The notes: generated from the letters alone by a model not told the origin. 43,110 nucleotides of DNA from Hydrogenophaga sp. 2FB (GCF_005503365.1 NZ_SCML01000053.1:1-43110); one strand, 5' to 3'. Positions 33,994 through 42,080 are shown, counted from the stretch's first letter. Numbers and translations: made by a program.

Positions 33994-34296
33994 ATGAACA
34001 CTCGACCAATGAACACACAAGCACCGATGAAACTTCTTGCTCTTTCCATTCCATTCTTTCTCGCCGCGTGTGCCAGCAGCGGTGTGCACTCGATTGGAAC
34101 CGACAGGCTGATGATCTCCAAGAACACTGCGAAGGTGGGCGGTGGCATTTCTGCTTCCGCTGCAGCTGAGGTGAATCAAGAGGCGGATGCGTACTGCGCT
34201 GAGCGGAAAAAGAAGGTGGAAGTCACTGATCTTCAGTTGACACCCGGCCGCTTTGGGTCGCTCGGTAACGTCACCCTGCAGTTCAAATGCATTTGA
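33994..34296 (+). CDS. Small lipoprotein of unknown function
   Basis: About 100 residues from ATG 33994, or 89 from ATG 34027, where MKLLALSIPFFLAAC forms a complete short lipoprotein signal with lipobox FLAAC. The mature part is small, with Cys at YCAERKKK and at the last but one residue (FKCI), a possible disulfide pair, and the segment GGGISASAAAEVNQEADAYC. Similar small lipoproteins occur in Burkholderiales genomes. First gene of the island, 31 bases before the H-NS-family gene. Confidence 0.7.
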   Translation: MNTRPMNTQAPMKLLALSIPFFLAACASSGVHSIGTDRLMISKNTAKVGGGISASAAAEVNQEADAYCAERKKKVEVTDLQLTPGRFGSLGNVTLQFKCI

Positions 34297-34327
34297 ATCG
34301 CACTTTCACGCTCTGAGGAATTAACCA

Positions 34328-34666
34328 ATGGCAACACAAGACCTTTCAAAACTTTCGTACACCGAACTGCGCAAACTTGCTGAGGAAGCGTTTGCGCTCG
34401 CTGATTCCAAGCGCGGTGAGGAAATCAAAGTCCTGGCAGACGCGTACGCAAAGAAGGTGGCAGCAGCTGGCTTCTCTATCGAGGAAGCGATTGATGCCCT
34501 GAAGCCTTACATGTCGAAGAAGGGCAAGGGAGGTGGTGCATCAGCTGTTGTGAAGTACCGTGACCCTGCGAACACGGGCAATACGTACGGCGGCAGGGGT
34601 AAGCATCCAGCGTGGGTGCGTGACTACCTCACTGAGGGTCGCAAGCTGGAAGAGTTCGCCGTCTGA
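34328..34666 (+). CDS. H-NS family nucleoid protein
   Basis: A 112-residue H-NS-family DNA-binding protein of the betaproteobacterial type. The N-terminal helical oligomerisation part is residues 1-60 (LSYTELRKLAEEAFALADSK), a flexible KKGKGGG linker follows, and the C-terminal DNA-binding domain has YRDPANTG and NTYGGRGKHPAWV with an R-G-K AT-hook-like core. Such proteins bind AT-rich DNA in the minor groove and silence acquired genes. Encoded on the island itself, it may silence the island or modulate the host's own H-NS. An AGGA box precedes the ATG. Confidence 0.93.
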   Translation: MATQDLSKLSYTELRKLAEEAFALADSKRGEEIKVLADAYAKKVAAAGFSIEEAIDALKPYMSKKGKGGGASAVVKYRDPANTGNTYGGRGKHPAWVRDYLTEGRKLEEFAV

Positions 34667-34743
34667 TTCTCACGGCGCATAAGTCAGAGGTCGATGCTTT
34701 GAATGGAAAGAAGACATCTTCCGGCCAACATCGGCAGAAGATC

Positions 34744-35694
34744 ATGAAGAAGGGTCCGTTTGATCTTTCGTTGATAACGCCTGAGTACCCATACCTAGCA
34801 CAGCTGCTTGCGAATGCCATCGGGCAGATCAAGGAGCTGCCTGACTTTTCCGACGATGACAAAATTACGGTGGTATCAGACTTCGGTGGTGAGCACAGCG
34901 GTGCTTCGTTCAACACTTACTCTTTCCTATTCTTGGCGTACAACAAAGTCGGCCCCTTCATCGAGAAGGTGGAAGAGCTAAGGCGAAAGCACGGAATACT
35001 TCAGCCCTACAGCGAGTTTCGGTACAAGGCCTTGAAGTCAGGCCCGAGAAGCAGGGCGTTGCCGGAATTTCTTGAGCTAGTCGATAACTTCATCCATGGC
35101 GCGGTTATCACGGTCGCAATTGCAAAGGATGTTGACACTGTCTTCGGAAGCTCTAAAGCAGACGTTCGTACTCTGATGGGCGAAAAGTTGTCTGCGATGG
35201 GGTTCGGCACTTGGGATGGAAAAGCTGCAGAAAAGGTCCTTCGCGTGTGTCATACGCTCGCGTTGTTTACCTCGTTGATGACGAAGGAAAATCAGCGACT
35301 ACTTTGGTATTCCGACGACGACACGATACTGGCGAATGCTAAAGGGAGAACGTATTCAGACGTTCAGCAGATGTTCGCCGCAGCATTGGGTATGTACTCG
35401 CGCCACAAGTTCGATCTGGTTGGCTTTGGTAAACAGTTCGATGCCAAAAGCCACCTCGACGACCTACTGAGTGTTGCAGATTTTTCGGCGGGTGTAGTTC
35501 AAGATCTTCTTCAGGGTTACAAGACCAAGAAAGACATCCCTGGCGGCGACGAGAAGATTGCATTGTTCAAGTGGATGGCCGTCCAGGGCAAGTTTCTCGC
35601 AAAAATCACAGTTCAAATCAGCCTTCTTCCCGACGGTGAAGTTGGGTCCGGAGTGGTTGGCTTCAGTCCCGCTGCCGATGATGTGAGCCACTGA
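34744..35694 (+). CDS. DUF3800-like protein of unknown function
   Basis: A 316-residue protein. The segment ITVVSDFGGEHSG resembles the first strand and Asp of the RNase-H-like DUF3800 fold, SEFRYKALKSGPR its conserved E-x-K-like second block, and HLDDLLSVADFSAGVVQDLL its closing L-x-x-A-D helix. The similarity is by eye and needs a profile search. The start at ATG 34744 (MKKGPF) is preferred over TTG 34699. It is followed after 12 bases by an HNH/zinc-ribbon gene and then a small membrane-protein gene, forming an operon. A nuclease-type function is possible. Confidence 0.6.
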   Translation: MKKGPFDLSLITPEYPYLAQLLANAIGQIKELPDFSDDDKITVVSDFGGEHSGASFNTYSFLFLAYNKVGPFIEKVEELRRKHGILQPYSEFRYKALKSGPRSRALPEFLELVDNFIHGAVITVAIAKDVDTVFGSSKADVRTLMGEKLSAMGFGTWDGKAAEKVLRVCHTLALFTSLMTKENQRLLWYSDDDTILANAKGRTYSDVQQMFAAALGMYSRHKFDLVGFGKQFDAKSHLDDLLSVADFSAGVVQDLLQGYKTKKDIPGGDEKIALFKWMAVQGKFLAKITVQISLLPDGEVGSGVVGFSPAADDVSH

Positions 35695-35706
35695 AGAAGC
35701 AAAACC

Positions 35707-36399
35707 ATGTCACGTTGCTACATGTGCGAGAAGCAAGCTACCTCAGTTGATCATGCCCCACCGAGGTGCATTTTTCCTGATGCCAAGGACACCGGTGGTA
35801 TCGACTATCGAAAGAATCTGATCACCGTTCCGTCTTGCGATGAGCACAACCTGAGTCGGTCGAAAGACGATGAATTCCTGCTGCTCGTCCTATCAAGTTC
35901 AATTACTTCTGGCGACGTTGGCCTTCAGCAGTTCCTCACAAAGGTGCAGCGTGCGCTCACCCGGAGGCCGTTGCTGGGGAAGACGCTCACGATCAGCGAC
36001 ACCCCTGAGATGCGATTTGTTTACAGTACTGGACAGACTGTCGAAGCGTTTGAAATGCGCGCTGACGTGGCCCGTCTGGATCGCGTCTTTGATAGCTGCG
36101 CTCGCGGAATCTACTTTCATCATACGAAGAAGCCGTTCGTTGGGATGACGCGTTCGTTTACTCCGTTCATGTCGTATCCCGAACCCAATGTGAACGAGGT
36201 CATTCGAGAGTCAATGGAGAAGGCTAGATCACTTATTGACGGGTTGCCAACGCTCGGAGCGAACCCAGACGTATTCCGCTATAAGTTTGCTGAAGCTGAC
36301 GGGAACGCGATGCTCGTCTTGACCTTCTACGGTGGGTCTGATGTTGTGGTGAATCTAAGAAGCGGCGTAAAGAAGATCCTCCCACCCGACGCATATTGA
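35707..36399 (+). CDS. HNH-like / zinc-ribbon protein
   Basis: A 230-residue protein. It opens with CYMCEKQATSVDHAPPRCIF, where CxxC is followed by D-H and P-P-R-C; the second half of the motif is LITVPSCDEHNLSRSKDDEF (Cys-x-x-His-Asn). Together these give a zinc-binding HNH-type site as found in a family of uncharacterised, mobile-element-associated proteins. The remaining 150 residues are of unknown fold with several conserved-looking aromatic segments (RGIYFHHTKKPFVGMTRSF). Twelve bases from the upstream DUF3800-like gene. Confidence 0.65.
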   Translation: MSRCYMCEKQATSVDHAPPRCIFPDAKDTGGIDYRKNLITVPSCDEHNLSRSKDDEFLLLVLSSSITSGDVGLQQFLTKVQRALTRRPLLGKTLTISDTPEMRFVYSTGQTVEAFEMRADVARLDRVFDSCARGIYFHHTKKPFVGMTRSFTPFMSYPEPNVNEVIRESMEKARSLIDGLPTLGANPDVFRYKFAEADGNAMLVLTFYGGSDVVVNLRSGVKKILPPDAY

Positions 36400-36415
36400 T
36401 ACTGAAGGACACTCC

Positions 36416-36760
36416 ATGCAAACCAAAGAGGAACTTGAGGCGGAATCTCTCAAGAAGCTGAGGGAAAGAATTGCACAGCGTCCGTCGCGAAAGGGCAATG
36501 GTTCAAACGTCCTCACAGCGTTTGTCGTGTTGGGATTGCTCGCACTCTTCCTGTACTACAACGCCCAGAATAGTCCGCCGTCTGACCCCACTGACATGAC
36601 ACCCCGAACTCCCCAAGCTCGTGAAGAGGCCAAAAAATGGGAGACCGTCAAGAAGGTCCAACAAGAGTGGAGGGCTGAGGAAGCAAAAGTCGAGGAAGAA
36701 CGTGCGAGGAGGCTTCAGATGCAGCGCAACGCTGAAGCTGCAGGTGCGGCTGCAAACTGA
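36416..36760 (+). CDS. Single-pass membrane protein with coiled coil
   Basis: A 114-residue protein with a basic N-terminal tail (KKLRERIAQRPSRKG), one membrane segment near residues 32-50 (VLTAFVVLGLLALFLYYN) and a charged C-terminal coiled coil (KVQQEWRAEEAKVEEERARR). It starts 16 bases after the HNH-like gene, so it is probably part of that operon. The positive N-tail predicts an N-in, C-out arrangement. I do not recognise a family. Confidence 0.65.
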   Translation: MQTKEELEAESLKKLRERIAQRPSRKGNGSNVLTAFVVLGLLALFLYYNAQNSPPSDPTDMTPRTPQAREEAKKWETVKKVQQEWRAEEAKVEEERARRLQMQRNAEAAGAAAN

Positions 36761-37048
36761 TGTGCGCCAAAGAAAATGCCCGTGAAAAAAATGACACAAA
36801 GAAAAAAAGCCATCACTAGGCATCACCCAGACCTCCATAGGTGGTTGATTCGTAAAGAGAGTTTCGCGTGGATGGGTTAACGAATTCCACACCCACTACC
36901 ACAGGTGGGGCCTGTCACTCGCGACGTACCGGAGCACTGCCTCGTTGCCGTTACTGCCAGTGCTACTGGTAGCCTGGGGTGGGTGGGTGATCCGTTTTGA
37001 TGGACGAAGATCGCTCCCTATACTCAAGAGCAACAACTGTACTAACTC

Positions 37049-37798
37049 ATGCCGAATCAGCTCGCAGTGCAACGCAATCTTCTAAGGCAGGTAACACTTT
37101 CTTTGCTGCTTGCTGTAGCCGTTCCCATCGCCTTCGCCCAATCATTTGGTGCCTCCATTTCCTACAAGATTGGCTCCGAAACCATAATCGTCCCGACACC
37201 GGCAGGCTTTTCGGAAACCTCTAGGAGAGCACCTGAAGTGTGGGAGCGGGCGCGCACATTCAGCACTGCCTCAACCCGCTTGGTCGGTCACTACGCTTCG
37301 GAAGCCGACTTGAAGGCATTCAAGGGAGGCGGAGAGGTGCAGCTTAGCCCGTACATGTATTTGCAGACGCCCTCCCGGGCGGAGAATTTGGTTGCCACGC
37401 AGGCACAGTTTGACAAGCTGCGTGCGGGCGTAGTTGGAATGCAGCGCGATCTCTCCGCGAAGCTGGGGCCAAGACTGTCCGCAGAAATAGCAAGGGCGGC
37501 GAAGGAGTTTGGTGATCTGCAAAATGAGCAGATCAACTTGACTGTCGGCGAAATTGTTCCATTGTCTGTGGACAGGAATGATGCTCGGGCTCTCATCTAC
37601 ACCACGCTGATGAACGTTGCACCAACTTCAAACGGTTCTTCCGCTGGCACGAACATCCTTACTTCTGGCGCGATGATCTTGGTCAGGGGAAAGATAGTGA
37701 TGCTCTCGGTCAATAGGATCATGAAGACCCCGCAGGACATCAAGATAGTTCGACGCTTTACCAGCGACTGGGTGTCTGCAATCACGACTGCAAACTGA
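37049..37798 (+). CDS. Secreted protein of unknown function
   Basis: A 249-residue protein with a typical signal peptide (VTLSLLLAVAVPIAFAQSFG, cleaved after AFA) and a mature domain of about 218 residues without cysteines. Segments GSETIIVPTPAGFSETSRRA and ARALIYTTLMNVAP suggest a beta-rich fold of the kind seen in uncharacterised periplasmic proteins. No transmembrane helix follows the signal. It stands alone, 288 bases after the previous gene. Confidence 0.65.
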   Translation: MPNQLAVQRNLLRQVTLSLLLAVAVPIAFAQSFGASISYKIGSETIIVPTPAGFSETSRRAPEVWERARTFSTASTRLVGHYASEADLKAFKGGGEVQLSPYMYLQTPSRAENLVATQAQFDKLRAGVVGMQRDLSAKLGPRLSAEIARAAKEFGDLQNEQINLTVGEIVPLSVDRNDARALIYTTLMNVAPTSNGSSAGTNILTSGAMILVRGKIVMLSVNRIMKTPQDIKIVRRFTSDWVSAITTAN

Positions 37799-38110
37799 AC
37801 CTGTCCTCACCACTCTCTATTTGATTTTGCAAGGACTGCCCCCGGGAGCCCCGCGCTGTGTCTATTCCTTGTCTTGTGGGGGAGTCCCCTGCTTGTTGGC
37901 AACGAGGATGAAGTGTGAGACGGCAGGCATTTGATGGAGCGCAATGATGGCATCGTAGCTGACCATTGCCGTCATTGGTATGCGTTGGCCTGCCGGCACC
38001 GAACGCTGTTCGAGCCGCACTCAGATGGAGCCTTGCGCGGTGGTGATGCATTTCACAGACGGCGCAATTCTTGGTCGGCATACTCAGCAGATACAACTCG
38101 GAGGCCCCGC
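37799..38110. other. Non-coding stretch with a GC-rich hairpin
   Basis: About 310 bases without a convincing gene. GGACTGCCCCC (37833-37843) and GGGGGAGTCC (37878-37887) could pair with one bulged base around a 34-base loop. Otherwise I see nothing definite; a promoter for the repeat-protein gene at 38111 is expected here. Confidence 0.4.
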
Positions 38111-38500
38111 ATGATCAGATCGATATTCCTCACTTTGGCTTGCTGTGCACCGTTGCTGAGCTATCCGCAAACGAATTGCTCTCCTGACGGCTTTGGTGGG
38201 TACCGTTGCTCGGCACCTTCCGGAATGACAACAATCACGCCAGATGGCTTTGGCGGATCTCGCATTTCCGGACCGAACGGGAATTCGACGGTCTCGCCCG
38301 ATGGCTTTGGTGGGTCTCGAATCTCAGGGCCAAACGGGATTTCGACGGTCACTCCTGATGGCTTTGGTGGATCGAGAATTTCCGGGCCGAACGGCATGAC
38401 CACGGTGACCCCGGACGGATTTGGTGGATCTAGGATTTCAGGGCCAAGTGGTATGTCACGCTGCTCTCCGGACGGCTTCGGTGGCACTCGTTGCTATTGA
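38111..38500 (+). CDS. Secreted tandem-repeat protein with PDGFGG repeats
   Basis: A 129-residue protein: a short signal peptide (MIRSIFLTLACCAPLLSYPQ) and then six copies of a 19-residue unit of the form PDGFGGSRISGPNGxSTVT. The first (PDGFGGYRCSAPSG) and last (PDGFGGTRCY) copies carry cysteines, as does the residue before each (NCSPDG, RCSPDG), and the four internal copies have none, so disulfides may cap the array at both ends. Gly-rich repeats of this regular length suggest a beta-helix or repetitive extended fold, secreted or on the surface. Function unknown. Confidence 0.75.
   Translation: MIRSIFLTLACCAPLLSYPQTNCSPDGFGGYRCSAPSGMTTITPDGFGGSRISGPNGNSTVSPDGFGGSRISGPNGISTVTPDGFGGSRISGPNGMTTVTPDGFGGSRISGPSGMSRCSPDGFGGTRCY
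38182..38498 (+). repeat. 57-bp tandem repeat array within the repeat-protein gene
   Basis: The core GATGGCTTTGG or a close variant occurs at 57-base intervals (near 38183, 38240, 38297, 38354, 38411 and 38468). Copies differ mostly at third codon positions, so the protein repeat is conserved more than the DNA, which points to selection on the encoded sequence. Confidence 0.88.
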
Positions 38501-38530
38501 TGTGCGTTGAAAACCTTCATAGGAGGCGAT

Positions 38531-39157
38531 ATGGATGGAGTACGTGAGTTGTTGCAGCGTGCTGCCGAAAGCGGGGAGTTGGTTACCATCGTCTACAACG
38601 GTGGGAGCAAGCCGGGGCACCCAAGGCCCGTCCTTCCCTTGTCTATTCAGGGGGGAGTGCTCTCGGCCAGGGAGCCAAAAACTCGGGTAGCCAAGTCTTT
38701 CAAGCTCCAGAAGATCGCCTCGGTAACCATTGGCGAGACGCTGACTGCAAGCAACGCAAGCGCGATCCCTATTACAACTCCCGCGGTTCCCGTGCTCGGA
38801 ACCTTGATGGACTACGCCGCACTTTTCGGCCCCGACTTCCGAGCGGCGGGCTGGAACATCATCGAGGGAGAGAACATGCTCGCTGTGGGCACGTACCTCA
38901 AGAATGGGGCCCCCAAGAAGACACCCAGCGTCTCGTTGGAGTTCGTTGACCGCAGCATTGAAGAAGTCTTCGATTGGGAAACCGGCGAAATTGGAACTCA
39001 AAAGAGGGAGTTAACAGGGCGAGAACGCCCGTGGCGTGTGGACAGCTGGATGCAGCCACAAGCAAAGTCCTTCTCAGAGCTTCCCAAAGCCATGGAAATG
39101 TTTGTCCAGGAAGTGAAGTCGAGCAACCCCCAGACGGCCAAGACCACGCGGCGCTGA
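38531..39157 (+). CDS. WYL-like domain protein
   Basis: A 208-residue protein. The first 65 residues read like a WYL domain: GELVTIVYNGGSKPGHPRPV, then LSIQGGVLSAREP and a closing SFKLQKIASVTIG, the order of the ligand-sensing WYL fold. The rest is of unknown fold. The start is ATG 38531, with AGGAGG four bases upstream; an in-frame TTG at 38507 lacks such a site. WYL domains often sense nucleic acids or nucleotides and regulate defence loci. It is 37 bases before the protease gene and likely in one operon with it. Confidence 0.6.
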   Translation: MDGVRELLQRAAESGELVTIVYNGGSKPGHPRPVLPLSIQGGVLSAREPKTRVAKSFKLQKIASVTIGETLTASNASAIPITTPAVPVLGTLMDYAALFGPDFRAAGWNIIEGENMLAVGTYLKNGAPKKTPSVSLEFVDRSIEEVFDWETGEIGTQKRELTGRERPWRVDSWMQPQAKSFSELPKAMEMFVQEVKSSNPQTAKTTRR

Positions 39158-39194
39158 CACGCTGGTACAAACCTATGTTGTCCTTCTTCAACCA

Positions 39195-39998
39195 ATGCAC
39201 GAAATCATGATCAGTCAAGGAGTGGTCTCGGCACTTCATCATTCTGTTTGCGCGCTCGGTGTTCGCCTTGTGGATCAATTCCAGCATGAAAAAGAGCCCA
39301 CAGCCGCCCATTTTGAAATTATCGGCACCGGCTTCGCGGTGAGCGATTGTTTGGTATTGACCAATCGACATGTCCTTGAGGCGATGCGAGCGTACGCCGA
39401 TACGAATGGCTATACCCGTGAAGACTTTTATGCTCAGTTCGTCACACCAAAAGCGGATGGCTGGTCACTCCATTTTTGCCGCATTGGTGCTGTTGGCGTC
39501 TGCTCGTATCAGGATGAAGATATAGGCCTAGTTCACATGGCGGGACTGCCAACCCTGGGACATCGTGCTGTCTCGTTTAGGAGCCCTGCCACGTTGCATC
39601 CGGGCTGCGAGCTTGCGTTGCTCGGATACGCAGATGGCGTAAAGCTGCAGCAATCCAATCACGGCGCGGTGTTTCAAGAGGATTTGTATCGCTTCGGACC
39701 CATCCTCCAGCAAGGATACTTATCCGCAATTGCTCCCATGCACGGATGCGGTCAAGCCACACGTCTGCTGCTCGACATACGGACCACAGGTGGTTTAAGT
39801 GGCTCACCTGTGTTCTTGCCGAATACCGGCGAAGTGGTCGGCGTTCATTTTGCGAGCAACAAAACCACGACAGCGTTCGCCGTTCCCCTTGATGAAGGAA
39901 GGGTGCGGACATATGTGGAAAACTTTCAACTTGAGGTAGCGAAGTGGATCGAATCCGGTCACCCCGCCGATAGTGATACTTCCCACGTTACAAATTAA
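39195..39998 (+). CDS. Trypsin-like serine protease domain protein
   Basis: A 267-residue protein with a chymotrypsin-fold protease triad: His59 in LVLTNRHVLE, Asp109 in DEDIGLVHM, and nucleophile Ser202 in GGLSGSPVF, an oxyanion loop of the cytoplasmic trypsin-2/HtrA-like type. No signal peptide or membrane segment is seen, so it should be cytoplasmic. The protein is essentially only the protease domain. It is followed after 35 bases by a membrane coiled-coil protein gene. Cytosolic proteases of this kind occur as effectors in several defence systems; that role here is inference. Confidence 0.85.
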   Translation: MHEIMISQGVVSALHHSVCALGVRLVDQFQHEKEPTAAHFEIIGTGFAVSDCLVLTNRHVLEAMRAYADTNGYTREDFYAQFVTPKADGWSLHFCRIGAVGVCSYQDEDIGLVHMAGLPTLGHRAVSFRSPATLHPGCELALLGYADGVKLQQSNHGAVFQEDLYRFGPILQQGYLSAIAPMHGCGQATRLLLDIRTTGGLSGSPVFLPNTGEVVGVHFASNKTTTAFAVPLDEGRVRTYVENFQLEVAKWIESGHPADSDTSHVTN

Positions 39999-40033
39999 AG
40001 CTCGCACCTCGCGGTGCATAACAAGGAGCGGCT

Positions 40034-41074
40034 GTGGACGAGACTTTGACTGGCGAGTTCTCGCAGGAGGGGCAGCTTCTTGTCCATTTTCATCTCGATG
40101 ATGGATCTCATCAAATGGATGCGCTCGTGCTCCATGCGTGCGAGGGTTACGTTCTCAGTCTTCTTCGGGAGGTCGGGAAGCAGCTTGAGGTCGAGTTTCG
40201 CATTGAAGCGCGGGCACATCCCGAGGGTGGTGTTGAGGTCTGGCTGACCACTGTTGGCAAACATGCCGCGGCGTTGACGGTGGTCATGGCGGTTGTCGCA
40301 GGCGTTTTCACGGCTGGAAAATGGGTTATCTACGACAGACCACTCACAAATCAGCATCGCGAACAAAATGAATTGACGCTCAAGAAGATGCGTCTCGAAC
40401 TTAAAAGGCTGGAGGCGGAGGCCGCCGCCGATGCCGAGAAAGCGCCCGCCACCAACGCGACGAAGCCCCTCAACCTTGAACCGCCGCCAAGCGTCGAGGA
40501 CGTTTTACCTTCGCTTGAGGACAAAAGACGGGTGGTTCGGTATCGCTCGAACTTCTATCAAGCTTTGATGCGAGACCAACGCGTAAATGCAGTGGGCTTC
40601 GCGCCTGAGCACCGTCCCTCTGCGAAGAGGGAGCAGGTCGTTCATCGCGCTGATTTCGGTGCATACGTTCTCGGCAACTACGATCTCGCCCCCCAACGGT
40701 TCCTGAAGGTTGAAGTCGAAGTGGTAGCCCCTGTGCTTACACGGAAGGCATTGAAATGGCGCGGCGTCTTTGAGAAGCACGGCATCAGCTTTGAGATCGC
40801 CGACCAAGCATTTCTTGACCGAGTAACCAACAAGCGAGTGACCTTCCAAAACGGAACTACGCTGGTTTGTGATCTGGTGGTTCACTGGCGCGAAAATGAA
40901 ACTGGTGATCTAGAGCCCTACGCGTATGTGGTCGAGAAGATTCACAAGCACTACACCAAGGCTGTAAAGCGCCGAGGAAATGGCTCCTCTGATAGCGAAC
41001 TCGGCCTCAGCCCATTTCCGGAATTCGATGGCGACGAACAGATGACGTTGCCATTGCCGCGTCATCAATATTGA
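40034..41074 (+). CDS. Membrane-anchored coiled-coil protein of unknown function
   Basis: A 346-residue protein. Residues 1-72 form a small soluble domain, residues about 76-98 a membrane segment (AALTVVMAVVAGVFTAGKWV), residues 104-135 a charged coiled coil (ELTLKKMRLELKRLEAEAAA), and a C-terminal domain of about 180 residues begins with RYRSNFYQALMRDQRV. The start is GTG 40034 with AAGGAG ten bases upstream. The layout (cytosolic sensor domain, single helix, coiled coil, globular domain) and its place right after a protease suggest a protease partner or substrate. No family recognised. Confidence 0.65.
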   Translation: MDETLTGEFSQEGQLLVHFHLDDGSHQMDALVLHACEGYVLSLLREVGKQLEVEFRIEARAHPEGGVEVWLTTVGKHAAALTVVMAVVAGVFTAGKWVIYDRPLTNQHREQNELTLKKMRLELKRLEAEAAADAEKAPATNATKPLNLEPPPSVEDVLPSLEDKRRVVRYRSNFYQALMRDQRVNAVGFAPEHRPSAKREQVVHRADFGAYVLGNYDLAPQRFLKVEVEVVAPVLTRKALKWRGVFEKHGISFEIADQAFLDRVTNKRVTFQNGTTLVCDLVVHWRENETGDLEPYAYVVEKIHKHYTKAVKRRGNGSSDSELGLSPFPEFDGDEQMTLPLPRHQY

Positions 41075-41380
41075 CATCGAACGCCCCGAACATGTTTTGC
41101 CGCAAAAATTTGGGACGGTCATCGACCAAGATCTCGCGGCGAATCCCCCCCGTGCCCCCTCGGGTTCGCCACTCGCCCTCCAGCCGTGAATCTTTTCAAC
41201 GCGGTGTCCAAGGAAGTCGGCTATAGCCCTGAGTTCGCCAAGACTTTTTCTTGAAGGCTCATAAGTTGTAAGTTTTGAGCCATAGTCGCCGCGCACCGCT
41301 TGGGTGGATCACATGTCCTGTTGACGGCAGTTTTGATCTGGATCAAAATACATCAGGACAAATGATCCATCAAGGAATCC
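41075..41380. other. Non-coding stretch before the recombinase gene
   Basis: About 306 bases without a supported gene. The right part (41314-41360) holds the nested inverted repeat and a probable promoter listed separately. Composition shifts back to GC-rich within this stretch, suggesting a junction between two acquired segments. Confidence 0.5.
41314..41360. repeat. Nested inverted repeats at the recombinase promoter
   Basis: Outer arms TGTCCTG (41314-41320) and CAGGACA (41354-41360) enclose a perfect palindrome TTTTGATC-TG-GATCAAAA (41331-41348). TTGACG (41321-41326) and CAAAAT (41344-41349), 17 bases apart, form a plausible promoter overlapping the palindrome, so binding there could autoregulate the recombinase. 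It may instead be the recombination site. Confidence 0.6.
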
Positions 41381-41992
41381 ATGAACACCGTTTACTACCT
41401 CCGCGTCAGCACCAAGGACCAGACCATCGCCTCCCAGCGCACCGCCTTGGGAATCACCGATGACACCCCTCAGGACACCGTGTTCATGGATGAGGGGGTG
41501 AGCGGGGCGGTGGACGCCCTGGACCGCCCTGGGTTCGCCGCGTGCGCCCGTTACTGTCGTAAGGGGGACATCCTCAGGGTCACCGCGCTGGACCGCTTGG
41601 GGCGCAATGCCATCGACGTACAACGCACCTTCGCGGCCCTGGTTTCTAAGGGCGTGGTGGTGGACGTGATGGGCATGGGCGTGATCGCGGGTGAAGTTGG
41701 GTCGCTGCTGGTGACCATCCTCTCCGGTGTCGCCCAGATGGAACGTGCACGCATCGCCCAGCGAACCGAGGCAGGGCGCGAGACTGCTCGGCATCTTCTC
41801 GCTCAGGGCAAGCGCACGCAGAACGGCAAGGCCAGCTTGGGTCGACCTGTGGGGCGTGTGGCGGGGGGCGTTCAGGTGACACCGCAGGAGGTGGCTGAGT
41901 GGCGTAGGAAGAACGACGCAACCATCCAAGCCACCGCCGACCACTGGAAACTGTCTACGGCGACAGTGAAGCGCTACAGCCGCGACGGATAG
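41381..41992 (+). CDS. Serine recombinase (resolvase/invertase family)
   Basis: A 203-residue small serine recombinase. Nucleophile Ser10 is in YYLRVSTKDQTIASQRTAL, and the arginine cluster is in VTALDRLGRNAIDVQ. The E-helix region is GSLLVTILSGVAQMERARIA, and the C-terminal HTH (WRRKNDATIQATADHWKLS, TVKRYSR) binds DNA. Its size fits resolvases/invertases, not large phage integrases. Preceded by AAGGAA and flanked on both sides by nested inverted repeats. It may resolve cointegrates or invert a segment of the element. Confidence 0.93.
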   Translation: MNTVYYLRVSTKDQTIASQRTALGITDDTPQDTVFMDEGVSGAVDALDRPGFAACARYCRKGDILRVTALDRLGRNAIDVQRTFAALVSKGVVVDVMGMGVIAGEVGSLLVTILSGVAQMERARIAQRTEAGRETARHLLAQGKRTQNGKASLGRPVGRVAGGVQVTPQEVAEWRRKNDATIQATADHWKLSTATVKRYSRDG

Positions 41993-42021
41993 CCAGGCGC
42001 GACCCACGAAAATCGGCGCTG

Positions 42022-42080
42022 CGACGCTGTAACGGCACAGGGTTCCCTGTCGCTACGGCGGCAGTCTTCGCACAGCGTCG
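42022..42080. repeat. Nested inverted repeats downstream of the recombinase
   Basis: CGACGCTGT (42022-42030) and its exact complement ACAGCGTCG (42072-42080) enclose a second perfect palindrome, ACAGGG-TT-CCCTGT (42037-42050). No T-run follows, so it is not an intrinsic terminator. Its architecture mirrors that at 41314-41360 but the sequence differs. Confidence 0.6.

Noticed and set aside
38161..38487. Repetitive minus-strand frame with PPKPSG repeats
   Set aside because: It is the mirror of the 57-bp repeat, kept open because the period is a multiple of three; it lacks a ribosome-binding site and signal peptide.
38182..38498. Possible CRISPR array
   Set aside because: The repeats are contiguous coding units without unique spacers and no cas gene is present.
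40910..41296. 128-residue minus-strand frame between the membrane-protein and recombinase genes
   Set aside because: Its C-terminal half is antisense to the 40034-41074 gene and the remainder shows no domain.
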